Assembly: GCF_020010905.1 (NCBI RefSeq)
Contig: NZ_JAGJBY010000001.1
Location: 620,001 to 684,000, forward strand
Direction of reading: 5' to 3'
Source of the DNA: Streptomyces acidiscabies
GTDB taxonomy: Bacteria; Actinomycetota; Actinomycetes; Streptomycetales; Streptomycetaceae
Length of the DNA stretch: 64,000 nt
In this document: piece by piece, positions 36,856 through 45,139 of the stretch
Layout: the number at the start of each line of letters is the position of its first letter
Position numbering within the stretch: position 1 is the first letter of the stretch
Translations under genes and position numbers: made by a program
Notes under the pieces: model-generated
Database searches by the model: none
What the model was told of the DNA's origin: nothing
Seen by the model: only the letters and a program-made list of their open reading frames with translations

Positions 36856-39234
36856 TCAACGGTCCACTCTCTCACCCGTGCCGGACGGGTCCGTGCTTTC
36901 CGCTGCGGTGTCCGGTGACTCGTCACTCGGCTGCTGCGGGTCGTCTTCCCCCGGCCGGGCGGTGGACTCCTCGGTGGGCTCGCCCGCGTCGCTCTGTGCC
37001 GCGCGGGCGGCGGCGCGCTTGCGCTGGGTGTACATCCGGAAGCCGGCCAGGACGAGCAGCAGGAAGCCGCCGCCGATGACCAGCATGACGGTGGCCGTGA
37101 TCTCGGTGACCTTCACGTCGAAGACGACTTCCTTGCCGTACGGCTGGCCGTCCTGGGTGTAGAGCTGCGCGATCACCGCCGTCTTGCCGTTGGCGTTGGC
37201 GGACGTGGTGAACTTCACGCTCGTGCTGTGCCCGCCGGAGACCGCGATGTCCTGTTCGGCCCAGTCGTGGCCGGCGATCTCCAGCCGGGTCGAGTTCGTC
37301 GACGTGATCCGCAGGACCAGGTGGTCGACGCCCTGCACCAGGCTGTTCTGCACGGTCACCGGGATCGTGGCGCTGCGCCCCGACAGCTTGGTCTCCGACT
37401 TGTCGATCAGCCGGACCTGGTCGGTGAGCGTCGTCAGATGCGCGGCGACGCCCTGCCGGTAGGTGCTCGCCGCCGTGCCGCGCCCGCGCCACGACGTCGA
37501 CATCTCACGGTTTATGGCCCGCCCGAAGGGGGTCACGACCCGCGACTCGTCGGTCAGGATCACCTTGAAGTTGTCGAGCTTGTCCTGCGTGTCCGCGATG
37601 TCCTGGAACGCCGTCTTCGCCATCTCCTGCTTGCGCAGCGCCGACGAGTACGACGACCTGCCCGGCACGGTCGTGGTGGCACCCGGGTCGGGCTTGACCG
37701 CCGAGGTCGCCGCCAGCCCCTGCGCCTCGGACCAGGGGCCGCCCTGCAACGCGGTCACGGCCTTCGCGAGCGCCTGCGCCTGCGCGGCGGTCGGCATCCG
37801 CTGCGGCGCGACGACGACACTGCGCTGCTTGTCGTTCTGGAGGTTCAGCGAAAGGCTCTGCGCCAGGAAGTTCTGTACGGCGAGCGTCGCTGCCGAGGCG
37901 CTGGTCAGGTCGCCCTGGAACGCCGCCGACAGCCGGTAGTCCGCGACGACCGCCGTGGTGCCGCCGCCGATCGGGCGGGCCGCTGAGGGCGCGTACGACA
38001 GGTCGTCCTCCAGGCTGTCGCTGCGGGCGATCACCTTGTCGGCGCCCGCCGAGGTCGCGACCTTGACGATCGACGGGTCGACGGCGCCGTTCACCGGCCA
38101 CGCGAAGTCCGTGGACGCCGTGACGTGCAGGACGGTCTCCACCGTCGTCGCGGCGACGTCCGTGGCGGCCTTGAGCTGGCTCAGCATGCCCGTGACGTTC
38201 GTGCCGTTGTGCGCGAGGGCGGCCAGGTCGGGGTCGGCGAACGGCAGCGCGACGACCTCCTTGCCGGTCACGGCGCCCTGGAGGTCGTCGAGGAACTGCT
38301 TCGCGACGGCCGAGTGGGTGCCCGCGACGGTGGTGTCGTCGCCGGCCTCGACGCGGTAGCCGCCGCTCATCGCGTCCACGGACGCCAGCAGGTCCGGGTC
38401 GATCACCCAGGTGACGTCCAGGGTCTTGCCCAGCGCCACGAGCTGTTCGAGACGGCCGCCGGGCGCGATCTCCGCCGCGAGGTCGTCGTTGAGGAAGACC
38501 GGGGTCTGCTGCTGGTTCGAGCCCGTCTCCGCCGTCACGTGGACGGTCGAGATCAGCGGCCACAGGACGGTCGTCTTCGTCGTCGCGTCCGGCTCGTCCG
38601 GCTGCCACGGCAGGAACGTCCGCTGCGCGCCCAGCACCTGGTCCCAGGACTGTGCGGCCGTCTCGCCGGAGAGCGTGACGCCCAGCGGGTAGATGCCGTT
38701 GCCGTCCAGCTCCAGCTTGTCGACGGGGACGGTGATCGTGAACGGCTGGGCCACGCCCGGCGTGAGCGTCGTGAACTTCGCCGTGTACGCCCCGCCCACC
38801 GGGCTGCCGCTCGCGCCGGACACGGAGTCGGAGCGCTTGGCGGCGCCCGCGATGGCCGAGCGGGTCGTCAGCACGGAGCCCACGCGCAGATCGACGTGCG
38901 CGTCGGTCACCGCCTGCTTGCCGTTGTTCGTCACCGTGCCGGACACGGTCAGCGTGTCGCCGTCCTTCGGGACGCTCGGCGTGAGCGCGTCGACGGCGAC
39001 GGACACCGTGCCCGCGTCGGACGCCTCCTTGGGGGCCTCGGGCGCCGCCTGCGCCGTCGTGGCAGCGGGCAGCAGCAGCCCGGCCAGCAGAGGCGCGCCC
39101 GCGAGCAGTGCTCCGGTGCGCCGCAGCCAGCGGCGGGCAGGTGAGGGGGTGGACCCCGGGTTGTCTGCCGCCTCGGCCACGCGTTCGCCGTCCCTCGTCG
39201 TCGTCAGTGGTCGTCGGAATGTGCGTCCACGCAT
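36856..39234 (-). CDS. DUF6049 secreted, membrane-anchored protein
   Basis: About 792 residues. A signal peptide is seen in RRTGALLAGAPLLAGLLLPA with cleavage near TAQA; a C-terminal span (TATVMLVIGGGFLLLVLAGF) precedes a basic cytoplasmic tail. The large outer region contains beta-rich parts and repeats of VTNNGKQAVTDAHV-like segments. The start is uncertain: ATG 39234 has no clear ribosome binding site; a GTG 54 bases further in (AEAADNPGS) is possible. It sits upstream of murJ as in other actinobacteria (Rv3909 position). Probably a cell-wall assembly factor; function unproven. Confidence 0.85.
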   Translation of the reverse strand: MRGRTFRRPLTTTRDGERVAEAADNPGSTPSPARRWLRRTGALLAGAPLLAGLLLPAATTAQAAPEAPKEASDAGTVSVAVDALTPSVPKDGDTLTVSGTVTNNGKQAVTDAHVDLRVGSVLTTRSAIAGAAKRSDSVSGASGSPVGGAYTAKFTTLTPGVAQPFTITVPVDKLELDGNGIYPLGVTLSGETAAQSWDQVLGAQRTFLPWQPDEPDATTKTTVLWPLISTVHVTAETGSNQQQTPVFLNDDLAAEIAPGGRLEQLVALGKTLDVTWVIDPDLLASVDAMSGGYRVEAGDDTTVAGTHSAVAKQFLDDLQGAVTGKEVVALPFADPDLAALAHNGTNVTGMLSQLKAATDVAATTVETVLHVTASTDFAWPVNGAVDPSIVKVATSAGADKVIARSDSLEDDLSYAPSAARPIGGGTTAVVADYRLSAAFQGDLTSASAATLAVQNFLAQSLSLNLQNDKQRSVVVAPQRMPTAAQAQALAKAVTALQGGPWSEAQGLAATSAVKPDPGATTTVPGRSSYSSALRKQEMAKTAFQDIADTQDKLDNFKVILTDESRVVTPFGRAINREMSTSWRGRGTAASTYRQGVAAHLTTLTDQVRLIDKSETKLSGRSATIPVTVQNSLVQGVDHLVLRITSTNSTRLEIAGHDWAEQDIAVSGGHSTSVKFTTSANANGKTAVIAQLYTQDGQPYGKEVVFDVKVTEITATVMLVIGGGFLLLVLAGFRMYTQRKRAAARAAQSDAGEPTEESTARPGEDDPQQPSDESPDTAAESTDPSGTGERVDR

Positions 39235-39461
39235 GGTAACGATGCGCGCTGAGGGGAAGTGCCGCGGACTGGTCCACAAGATCGGAAAGTGCGGGTGAGG
39301 CGTCCCCAATGTGTCCTTGTAAAGGGGCCCTTATATAGGGGAGCGCCTCTGGACGGGGTGCGCGCGGGTTCTGTGCAGGTATCGGGCGGGCTGTCTTCAC
39401 GGGGTTTGCCGCCCGTAATCCGGGAGCCCCGCGCCCCCGGGGCCACGTACCCTTTTCTGTT
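39235..39461. promoter_or_regulatory. Divergent promoter region between DUF6049 and CCA-enzyme genes
   Basis: 227 bases between two divergent genes. It contains an AT-rich spot (TTATATAG near 39330) that could carry a -10 box. No certain promoter assigned. Confidence 0.35.
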
Positions 39462-40859
39462 GTGCCGAACGCCAACAAAGACAACCTCGACGTCGCGCCC
39501 GTCGCCGACGACCTCGCCCGCCGATTCCAGGAGGCCGGGTTCTCTCTCGCCCTGGTCGGCGGCTCGGTCCGGGACGCGCTGCTGGGCCGGCTCGGCAACG
39601 ACCTCGACTTCACGACCGATGCCCGCCCCGAGGCCGTCCTCAAGATCATCCGGCCGTGGGCGGACGCGGTGTGGGAGGTCGGGATCGCCTTCGGGACGGT
39701 GGGCGCGCAGAAGGACGGCTGGCAGATCGAGGTCACCACCTACCGCTCCGAGGCGTACGACCGGACCTCCCGCAAACCCGAGGTGTCCTACGGCGACTCC
39801 ATCGAGGAGGACCTCGTCCGCCGGGACTTCACCGTCAACGCGATGGCCCTCGCCCTCCCCGAGCGGACGTTCATCGACCCGCACGGCGGCCTCGACGACC
39901 TCGCCGCGCGCGTCCTGCGGACCCCCGGCACCCCCGAGGACTCCTTCTCGGACGACCCCCTGCGGATGATGCGGGCCGCGCGGTTCGCCGCCCAGCTCGA
40001 CTTCGAGGTCGCCCCCGAGGTCGTCACCGCGATGACGGACATGGCCGAGCGGATCGGAATCGTCTCCGCCGAGCGCGTCCGGGACGAGCTGAACAAGCTG
40101 ATCCTCTCCGCGCACCCCCGCAAGGGCCTCACGCTCCTCGTCGACACGGGCCTCGCCGACCGCGTCCTGCCCGAACTGCCCGCGCTGCGGCTGGAGAGCG
40201 ACGAGCACCACCGGCACAAGGACGTGTACGACCACACGCTGATCGTCCTCGAACAGGCGATGGCCCTGGAGGAGGACGGCCCCGACCTCGTCCTGCGTCT
40301 GGCCGCGCTCCTCCACGACATCGGCAAGCCGCGCACCCGGCGCTTCGAGGACGACGGCCGCGTCTCCTTCCACCACCACGAGGTGGTCGGCGCGAAGATG
40401 ACCGCGAAGCGGATGACGGCCCTGAAGTACTCCAACGAGCTGGTGAAGGACGTCTCCCGGCTCGTCGAACTCCACCTGCGCTTCCACGGCTACGGCGCCG
40501 GCGAGTGGACCGACTCTGCGGTCCGCCGCTATGTCCGTGACGCCGGTCCGCTCCTCACCCGCCTCCACAAGCTGACCCGCTCCGACTGCACGACCCGCAA
40601 CCGCCGCAAGGCCGTGAGCCTCTCGCGTGCGTACGACGGGCTGGAGGAGCGGATCACCGAACTCGGCAAGCAGGAGGAACTGGACGCGATCCGCCCCGAC
40701 CTCGACGGCAACCAGATCATGGAGATCCTGGGAATCCGTCCGGGGCCGGCGATCGGGAAGGCGTACAAGTTCCTGCTGGAGCTGCGGCTGGAGAACGGGC
40801 CGATGGAGTACGACGCGGCGGTGGGGGCGCTCAAGGAGTGGTGGGCGGAGCAGGGGTGA
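39462..40859 (+). CDS. CCA-adding tRNA nucleotidyltransferase
   Basis: 465 residues from GTG 39462. Class II nucleotidyltransferase head: LVGGSVRDALLG and NDLDFTTDARPE (catalytic Asp pair), EEDLVRRDFTVNAMAL, and RMMRAARFAAQL. A following HD domain reads YDHTLIVLEQ and LLHDIGKPRT, with VSFHHHEVVGA. It repairs or adds the CCA tail of tRNAs; this matters here since the tRNA-Ile gene in the window lacks encoded CCA. It is often named pcnA in Streptomyces annotation, although it is not a poly(A) polymerase by motif. A parS palindrome follows the gene. Confidence 0.93.
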   Translation: MPNANKDNLDVAPVADDLARRFQEAGFSLALVGGSVRDALLGRLGNDLDFTTDARPEAVLKIIRPWADAVWEVGIAFGTVGAQKDGWQIEVTTYRSEAYDRTSRKPEVSYGDSIEEDLVRRDFTVNAMALALPERTFIDPHGGLDDLAARVLRTPGTPEDSFSDDPLRMMRAARFAAQLDFEVAPEVVTAMTDMAERIGIVSAERVRDELNKLILSAHPRKGLTLLVDTGLADRVLPELPALRLESDEHHRHKDVYDHTLIVLEQAMALEEDGPDLVLRLAALLHDIGKPRTRRFEDDGRVSFHHHEVVGAKMTAKRMTALKYSNELVKDVSRLVELHLRFHGYGAGEWTDSAVRRYVRDAGPLLTRLHKLTRSDCTTRNRRKAVSLSRAYDGLEERITELGKQEELDAIRPDLDGNQIMEILGIRPGPAIGKAYKFLLELRLENGPMEYDAAVGALKEWWAEQG

Positions 40860-40870
40860 GGGCATGAAAG

Positions 40871-40902
40871 AGGGGCGATGTTTCACGTGAAACATCGCCC
40901 CT
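40871..40902. terminator. parS: 32-base perfect palindrome containing parS site 6
   Basis: The parS core (40880-40893) is extended on both sides by AGGGGCGAT and its complement, giving a perfect inverted repeat of 32 bases between the converging CCA-enzyme and LppU-like genes. As RNA it makes a 14-16 bp hairpin, so it could serve both as ParB site and as terminator. Confidence 0.7.
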
Positions 40903-40940
40903 CGGAACCTCTCAGGCGGAGCCCGATCGGCAGGGCCCGA

Positions 40941-41411
40941 TCAGACGTCCTTCAGGCACAGCACGACGTTGTGGCCGGTGCCGATCTGGTAGTAGGAGAC
41001 GGTGGCCTCCTTGACGGCCTGGCACTTCGAGTCGTCGCTGGTGTCGTCGAACTTCTGGACGACCTTGTACTCGGCCTTGCTCGACGAGCAGTCGACCTCG
41101 GTGAGGTCGGGCTTGGAGTCGGTGCCGTCGTTGTGCATGCAGGCGCCGACCGAGGTGCCCTCGGCTTCGGTGTCGCTGCTGAACACCGCGCCGATACCCA
41201 GCTTGACGACGATGGCGACCACCGCGACCACGACGACGCCGAGGACGCGGGCCAGCTTGCTCTTCCGCTTCGGCGGCGCGGGCGGAACCGGCGCTCCCTG
41301 GAACGGTGCACCCTGGTCCGGGAACTGGCCGTACGGCTGAGTCTGCTGCTGGCCCATCGGGACGGGCTGCTGGGCGTACGGGTTCTGGCCCTGAGGCGGC
41401 GGAGTCGTCAT
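40941..41411 (-). CDS. LppU/SCO3897-family protein
   Basis: 156 residues from ATG 41411. A Pro/Gln-rich cytoplasmic start (PPPQGQNPYAQQPVPMG) is followed by one span (LARVLGVVVVAVVAIVVKLG) and an outer domain of about 85 residues with four cysteines (SVGACMHNDG, VDCSSSKAEY, KCQAVKEA, VVLCLKDV). The plan matches the LppU/SCO3897 family. It is not a true lipoprotein, as there is no lipobox. Function unknown. Confidence 0.8.
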   Translation of the reverse strand: MTTPPPQGQNPYAQQPVPMGQQQTQPYGQFPDQGAPFQGAPVPPAPPKRKSKLARVLGVVVVAVVAIVVKLGIGAVFSSDTEAEGTSVGACMHNDGTDSKPDLTEVDCSSSKAEYKVVQKFDDTSDDSKCQAVKEATVSYYQIGTGHNVVLCLKDV

Positions 41412-41548
41412 GCTGAGGTGTCCCCCCTGGAACGTGGATGCGCATGCCGGACGTCCGAACGCCCGGCGCGAGATAAGACCCACGTAAAATACCGGCCACC
41501 ACTGACATCGCCGGTACGTAAAAATGATCTGTGACCTTGACGTGAACC

Positions 41549-42811
41549 TTACGAACGGGCAAAACGCCGCATAGCACCAGCTACTGCCGCGTAGATAACG
41601 GCGATTGTTATCACCAGCGAGATTGAACGCCCGTCCGGCGGCAGCATGAGCGCCGCGACGCCCGCCGCGCCGACGAACGCGACGTTGAAGAGGACGTCGT
41701 AGAGCGAAAAGATCCGGCCGCGGTAGGCGTCGTCCACGGCGGACTGGACGATCGTGTCGGTGGCGATCTTCGCGCCCTGCGTGACGAGGCCCAGGAAGAA
41801 CGCCAGCATCAGGACGGGGAGCTGGGCGAAGGTCAGGCCGAGCGCCGGTTCCAGGAGCGCGGCAGCCGCTGCGCAGGTGACGATCCAGCGGACGGGACCG
41901 AGCCGCCCCGCAGCCGACGGAGTCACCAGCGCGGCCACGAAGAAGCCCGCCCCGGAGATGCCGACGGCGAGACCGAGGAGGGCGAGACCGTCGTCGGGGT
42001 TCGAGGACCAAGCGTACCGGCAGAGCATCAGCACCGTGACGGTGAGGGCGCCGTAGCAGAACCGCATGAGGGTCATCGAGCCGAGCGCCCACGCGGCGGT
42101 GCGTCGCTCCGGCGCGGCGAGGTGCCGTACCCCGGCCGCGAGCCCCCGGGCCGTACCGCGCAGGGCCTCCGCCAACCGGGGCCGGACCGGACCGAGTTCG
42201 GGGCCGAGCAACTCGACGGCGAGCCGCAGGGACGCCAGCGCTGAGCACAGGTACAGCGCCGCCCCCAGCAGGACCACCGCCGCGTCGGAGTCGGCGACCA
42301 GGATCCGTACGCCGAAGGCGAGACCGCCGCCCGCCGTCGCCGCGAGCGTTCCGGCCGTCGGGGAGAGGGAGTTGGCGACGACCAGCCGCTCCGCGTCGAC
42401 CACCCGGGGCAGCGCGGCGGACAGTCCCGCGAGGACGAAGCGGTTGACGGCGGTGACGCACAGCGCGGAGCCGTAGAAGAGCCAGTCCGGCACGTCCGCC
42501 AGGATCAGCACGGCCGTGACCGAGGCGAGGCCGGCGCGCAGGAGATTGCCGTACAGGAAAACCTGCCGGCGCCGCCAGCGGTCGAGCAGGACGCCGGCGA
42601 AGGGGCCGACGAGGGAGTACGGCAGCAGCAGGACCGCCATCGCGGAGGCGATCGCGCCGGGTGAGGTCTGCTTCTCCGGGGAGAAGACGACGTACGTCGC
42701 CAGCGCGACCTGATAGACGCCGTCCGCGCACTGGGAGAGCAGCCGTACGGCGAGCAGACGGCGGAAGTTCTCCAGGCGCAGCAGGACGCGCAGATCACGG
42801 ACGACGGACAT
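41549..42811 (-). CDS. MFS transporter
   Basis: 420 residues from ATG 42811 with GAGG eight bases upstream; GTG 42817 is an alternative. About 12 spans; the loop 2-3 motif is FAGVLLDRWRRRQVFLYG, typical of MFS exporters (motif A). The later motif TIVQSAVDDAYRGRIFSLYD resembles MFS_3/enterobactin-exporter-like members. The substrate is unknown. A homologue occupies the same place (SCO3898 position) in S. coelicolor. Confidence 0.88.
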   Translation of the reverse strand: MSVVRDLRVLLRLENFRRLLAVRLLSQCADGVYQVALATYVVFSPEKQTSPGAIASAMAVLLLPYSLVGPFAGVLLDRWRRRQVFLYGNLLRAGLASVTAVLILADVPDWLFYGSALCVTAVNRFVLAGLSAALPRVVDAERLVVANSLSPTAGTLAATAGGGLAFGVRILVADSDAAVVLLGAALYLCSALASLRLAVELLGPELGPVRPRLAEALRGTARGLAAGVRHLAAPERRTAAWALGSMTLMRFCYGALTVTVLMLCRYAWSSNPDDGLALLGLAVGISGAGFFVAALVTPSAAGRLGPVRWIVTCAAAAALLEPALGLTFAQLPVLMLAFFLGLVTQGAKIATDTIVQSAVDDAYRGRIFSLYDVLFNVAFVGAAGVAALMLPPDGRSISLVITIAVIYAAVAGAMRRFARS

Positions 42812-42910
42812 GGGCACAGCCTCACACAGGGAAAGGTCCCCGGGTCGGTCGACCCGGGGACCTTTCTGATGAGCCCTGGCAGGAGCGAATTTCGGTGGGT
42901 GGCGGACCGT

Positions 42911-42924
42911 GTTTCACGTGAAAC
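42911..42924. promoter_or_regulatory. parS: parS site 7
   Basis: Exact core, first of a pair 25 bases apart, between the MFS gene (upstream side) and the 3' end of ino1. Confidence 0.95.
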
Positions 42925-42935
42925 GGGAACGCGAT

Positions 42936-42949
42936 GTTTCACGTGAAAC
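42936..42949. promoter_or_regulatory. parS: parS site 8
   Basis: Second member of the pair; it ends 20 bases before the ino1 stop. Confidence 0.95.
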
Positions 42950-42969
42950 ATGGCTCGCCGGGGTGGTGC

Positions 42970-44052
42970 TTAGCGCTCGACGTCGCCGCGGATGAACTTC
43001 TCGACGTTGTCGCGGGCCTCGTCGTCGAAGTACTGGACCGGCGGGGACTTCATGAAGTACGAGGACGCGGAGAGGATCGGGCCGCCGATGCCGCGGTCCT
43101 TGGCGATCTTCGCGGCGCGCAGCGCGTCGATGATGACGCCGGCGGAGTTCGGGGAGTCCCAGACCTCCAGCTTGTACTCCAGGTTCAGCGGGACGTCGCC
43201 GAACGCGCGGCCCTCCAGGCGGACGTACGCCCACTTGCGGTCGTCGAGCCAGGCGACGTAGTCCGACGGGCCGATGTGGACGTTGTCGGCGCCGAGTTCG
43301 CGGTCACGGATCTGGGAGGTGACGGCCTGCGTCTTGGAGATCTTCTTGGACTCCAGCCGGTCGCGCTCCAGCATGTTCTTGAAGTCCATGTTGCCGCCGA
43401 CGTTCAGCTGCATCGTGCGGTCCAGGATCACACCCCGGTCCTCGAACAGCTTCGCCATGACGCGGTGCGTGATCGTGGCGCCGACCTGCGACTTGATGTC
43501 GTCGCCGACGATCGGGACACCGGCCTCGGTGAACTTGTCCGCCCACTCCTTCGTCCCGGCGATGAAGACCGGGAGGGCGTTGACGAAGGCGACCTTGGCG
43601 TCGATGGCGCACTGGGCGTAGAACTTCGCCGCGGCCTCGGAACCGACGGGCAGGTAGCAGACGAGGACGTCGACCTGCTTCTTCTTGAGGATCTTGACGA
43701 CGTCGACCGGTTCGGCGTCGGACTCCTCGATGGTCTCGCGGTAGTACTTGCCGAGGCCGTCGAGGGTGTGACCCCGCCGGACCTTCACACCGGTGCGCGG
43801 GACGTCGCAGATCTTGATGGTGTTGTTCTCCGACGCGCCGATCGCGTCCGCGAGGTCGAGGCCGACCTTCTTCGCGTCCACGTCGAAGGCGGCGACGAAC
43901 TCGATGTCACGGACGTGGTAATCGCCGAACTGCACATGCATCAAGCCCGGTGCCTTGGCCGCCGGGTCGGCGTCCTTGTAGTACTCGACTCCCTGCACCA
44001 GCGACGCGGCACAGTTGCCCACACCGACGATGGCTACGCGAACCGAACCCAT
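42970..44052 (-). CDS. ino1: Inositol-3-phosphate synthase
   Basis: 360 residues. Converts glucose-6-phosphate to myo-inositol-3-phosphate with NAD, for phosphatidylinositol and mycothiol. The Rossmann start is [20 protein letters not shown]; the family regions [19 protein letters not shown] and [13 protein letters not shown] are present, as is the conserved [11 protein letters not shown]. The compact actinobacterial length fits. It follows a padR gene by 43 bases, so PadR may control it. Confidence 0.97.
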   Translation of the reverse strand: MGSVRVAIVGVGNCAASLVQGVEYYKDADPAAKAPGLMHVQFGDYHVRDIEFVAAFDVDAKKVGLDLADAIGASENNTIKICDVPRTGVKVRRGHTLDGLGKYYRETIEESDAEPVDVVKILKKKQVDVLVCYLPVGSEAAAKFYAQCAIDAKVAFVNALPVFIAGTKEWADKFTEAGVPIVGDDIKSQVGATITHRVMAKLFEDRGVILDRTMQLNVGGNMDFKNMLERDRLESKKISKTQAVTSQIRDRELGADNVHIGPSDYVAWLDDRKWAYVRLEGRAFGDVPLNLEYKLEVWDSPNSAGVIIDALRAAKIAKDRGIGGPILSASSYFMKSPPVQYFDDEARDNVEKFIRGDVER

Positions 44053-44095
44053 TCCGGTTGCTCCCTGTTGTATGAGTGAGGCCCTGGCAGGAGCC

Positions 44096-44776
44096 TCACG
44101 CGGTGGTGTCGCCGGGCGTATCCGGCCCGGGGTTGTCCCCGGTCCGGGGCAGGACGCCCGGCGCTCCCTCTGTGGTGTCGCGAGCGGGTTCTCCTTGGCC
44201 GGGGCTCTTGAGGTCCCGGCCTGCCCGCTCGCTCTCGATCAGCTCGTTCAGCCAGCGCACTTCGCGCTCCACGGACTCCATCCCGTGGCGCTGGAGTTCG
44301 AGCGTGTAGTCGTCGAGGCGCTCCCGGGTGCGCGCGAGCGAGGCGCGCATCTTCTCCAGCCGTTCCTCCAAACGGCTGCGCCGGCCCTCAAGGACGCGCA
44401 TGCGCACGTCACGGGAGGTCTGCCCGAAGAACGCGAAGCGAGCAGCGAAGTGCTCGTCCTCGTAGGCGTCGGGCCCGGTCTGCGAGAGGAGTTCCTCGAA
44501 GTGTTCCTTGCCCTCCGCCGTCAACCTGTAGACGATCTTGGCGCGGCGTCCCGTGAGCGGGACGGCCGGGGCTTCCTCGGGGGTGTTCCCCGCCTCTTCG
44601 ATCAACCAGCCGTTCGCGACCAGCGTCTTGAGGCAGGGGTAGAGCGTGCCGTAGCTGAAGGCCCGGAACACGCCCAGCGAGGTGTTGAGCCGTTTGCGCA
44701 GCTCATAGCCGTGCATCGGGGACTCGCGGAGCAGTCCGAGGACGGCGAACTCGAGGATTCCTGACCGCCGGCTCAT
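44096..44776 (-). CDS. PadR-family transcriptional regulator
   Basis: 226 residues from ATG 44776 behind GGAGGAGTG. The winged-helix N-terminus shows [20 protein letters not shown] and [16 protein letters not shown]; a coiled-coil dimer region follows ([23 protein letters not shown]), and the tail is disordered. It is the first gene of a leftward pair with ino1. Two palindromes in its own upstream region fit PadR operators, so it probably represses itself and ino1. Confidence 0.92.
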   Translation of the reverse strand: MSRRSGILEFAVLGLLRESPMHGYELRKRLNTSLGVFRAFSYGTLYPCLKTLVANGWLIEEAGNTPEEAPAVPLTGRRAKIVYRLTAEGKEHFEELLSQTGPDAYEDEHFAARFAFFGQTSRDVRMRVLEGRRSRLEERLEKMRASLARTRERLDDYTLELQRHGMESVEREVRWLNELIESERAGRDLKSPGQGEPARDTTEGAPGVLPRTGDNPGPDTPGDTTA

Positions 44777-44793
44777 CACTCCTCCTCCGTCCC

Positions 44794-44833
44794 CGACATG
44801 TCTATGTCGCTCCGATGTATCGACTCGATACAT
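44794..44833. promoter_or_regulatory. Two palindromic candidate PadR operators
   Basis: CGACAT-GTCT-ATGTCG at 44794-44809 and ATGTATCGA-C-TCGATACAT at 44815-44833. The second has perfect 9-base arms. Both contain the ATGT/ACAT half-sites known for PadR proteins and lie 18-57 bases before the padR start. Confidence 0.65.
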
Positions 44834-45139
44834 CACGACGATAGAACGACCTTCCGGAGCGGACAAGGGGGAGATCGGTGAACGGGATCACATCACCGAA
44901 ACGTTCGAATCAACTTGCCTGATTTGGGGTGAACTTCGGAGCTCGACGGGTTTTGGCGGTGCGTAGTGTGTGCGCCATGCAGACCACCGGGAGCCATGTG
45001 ACGCCGGAGGGCGCCACCGCCCCCGCTGCCGTACGGATGAATGCGATACCGGCCGCGTCCGTACATCGGGGGGACCGGAAAAAAGCCGCCGTTGTTTCCA
45101 GGCGCCCACGGGTGCGCCTGCCCGAGGAGTAGTCGTTCG
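44834..45139. other. Intergenic region between padR and the PBP gene
   Basis: About 300 bases. A frame of 67 codons (44929-45132) reaches the PBP ribosome binding site, but it lacks its own and has no recognisable sequence. It should contain the PBP promoter; none was assigned. Confidence 0.35.

Noticed and set aside
44929..45132. Small frame of 67 codons just before the PBP gene
   Set aside because: No ribosome binding site and no recognisable sequence; its end overlaps the PBP binding site.
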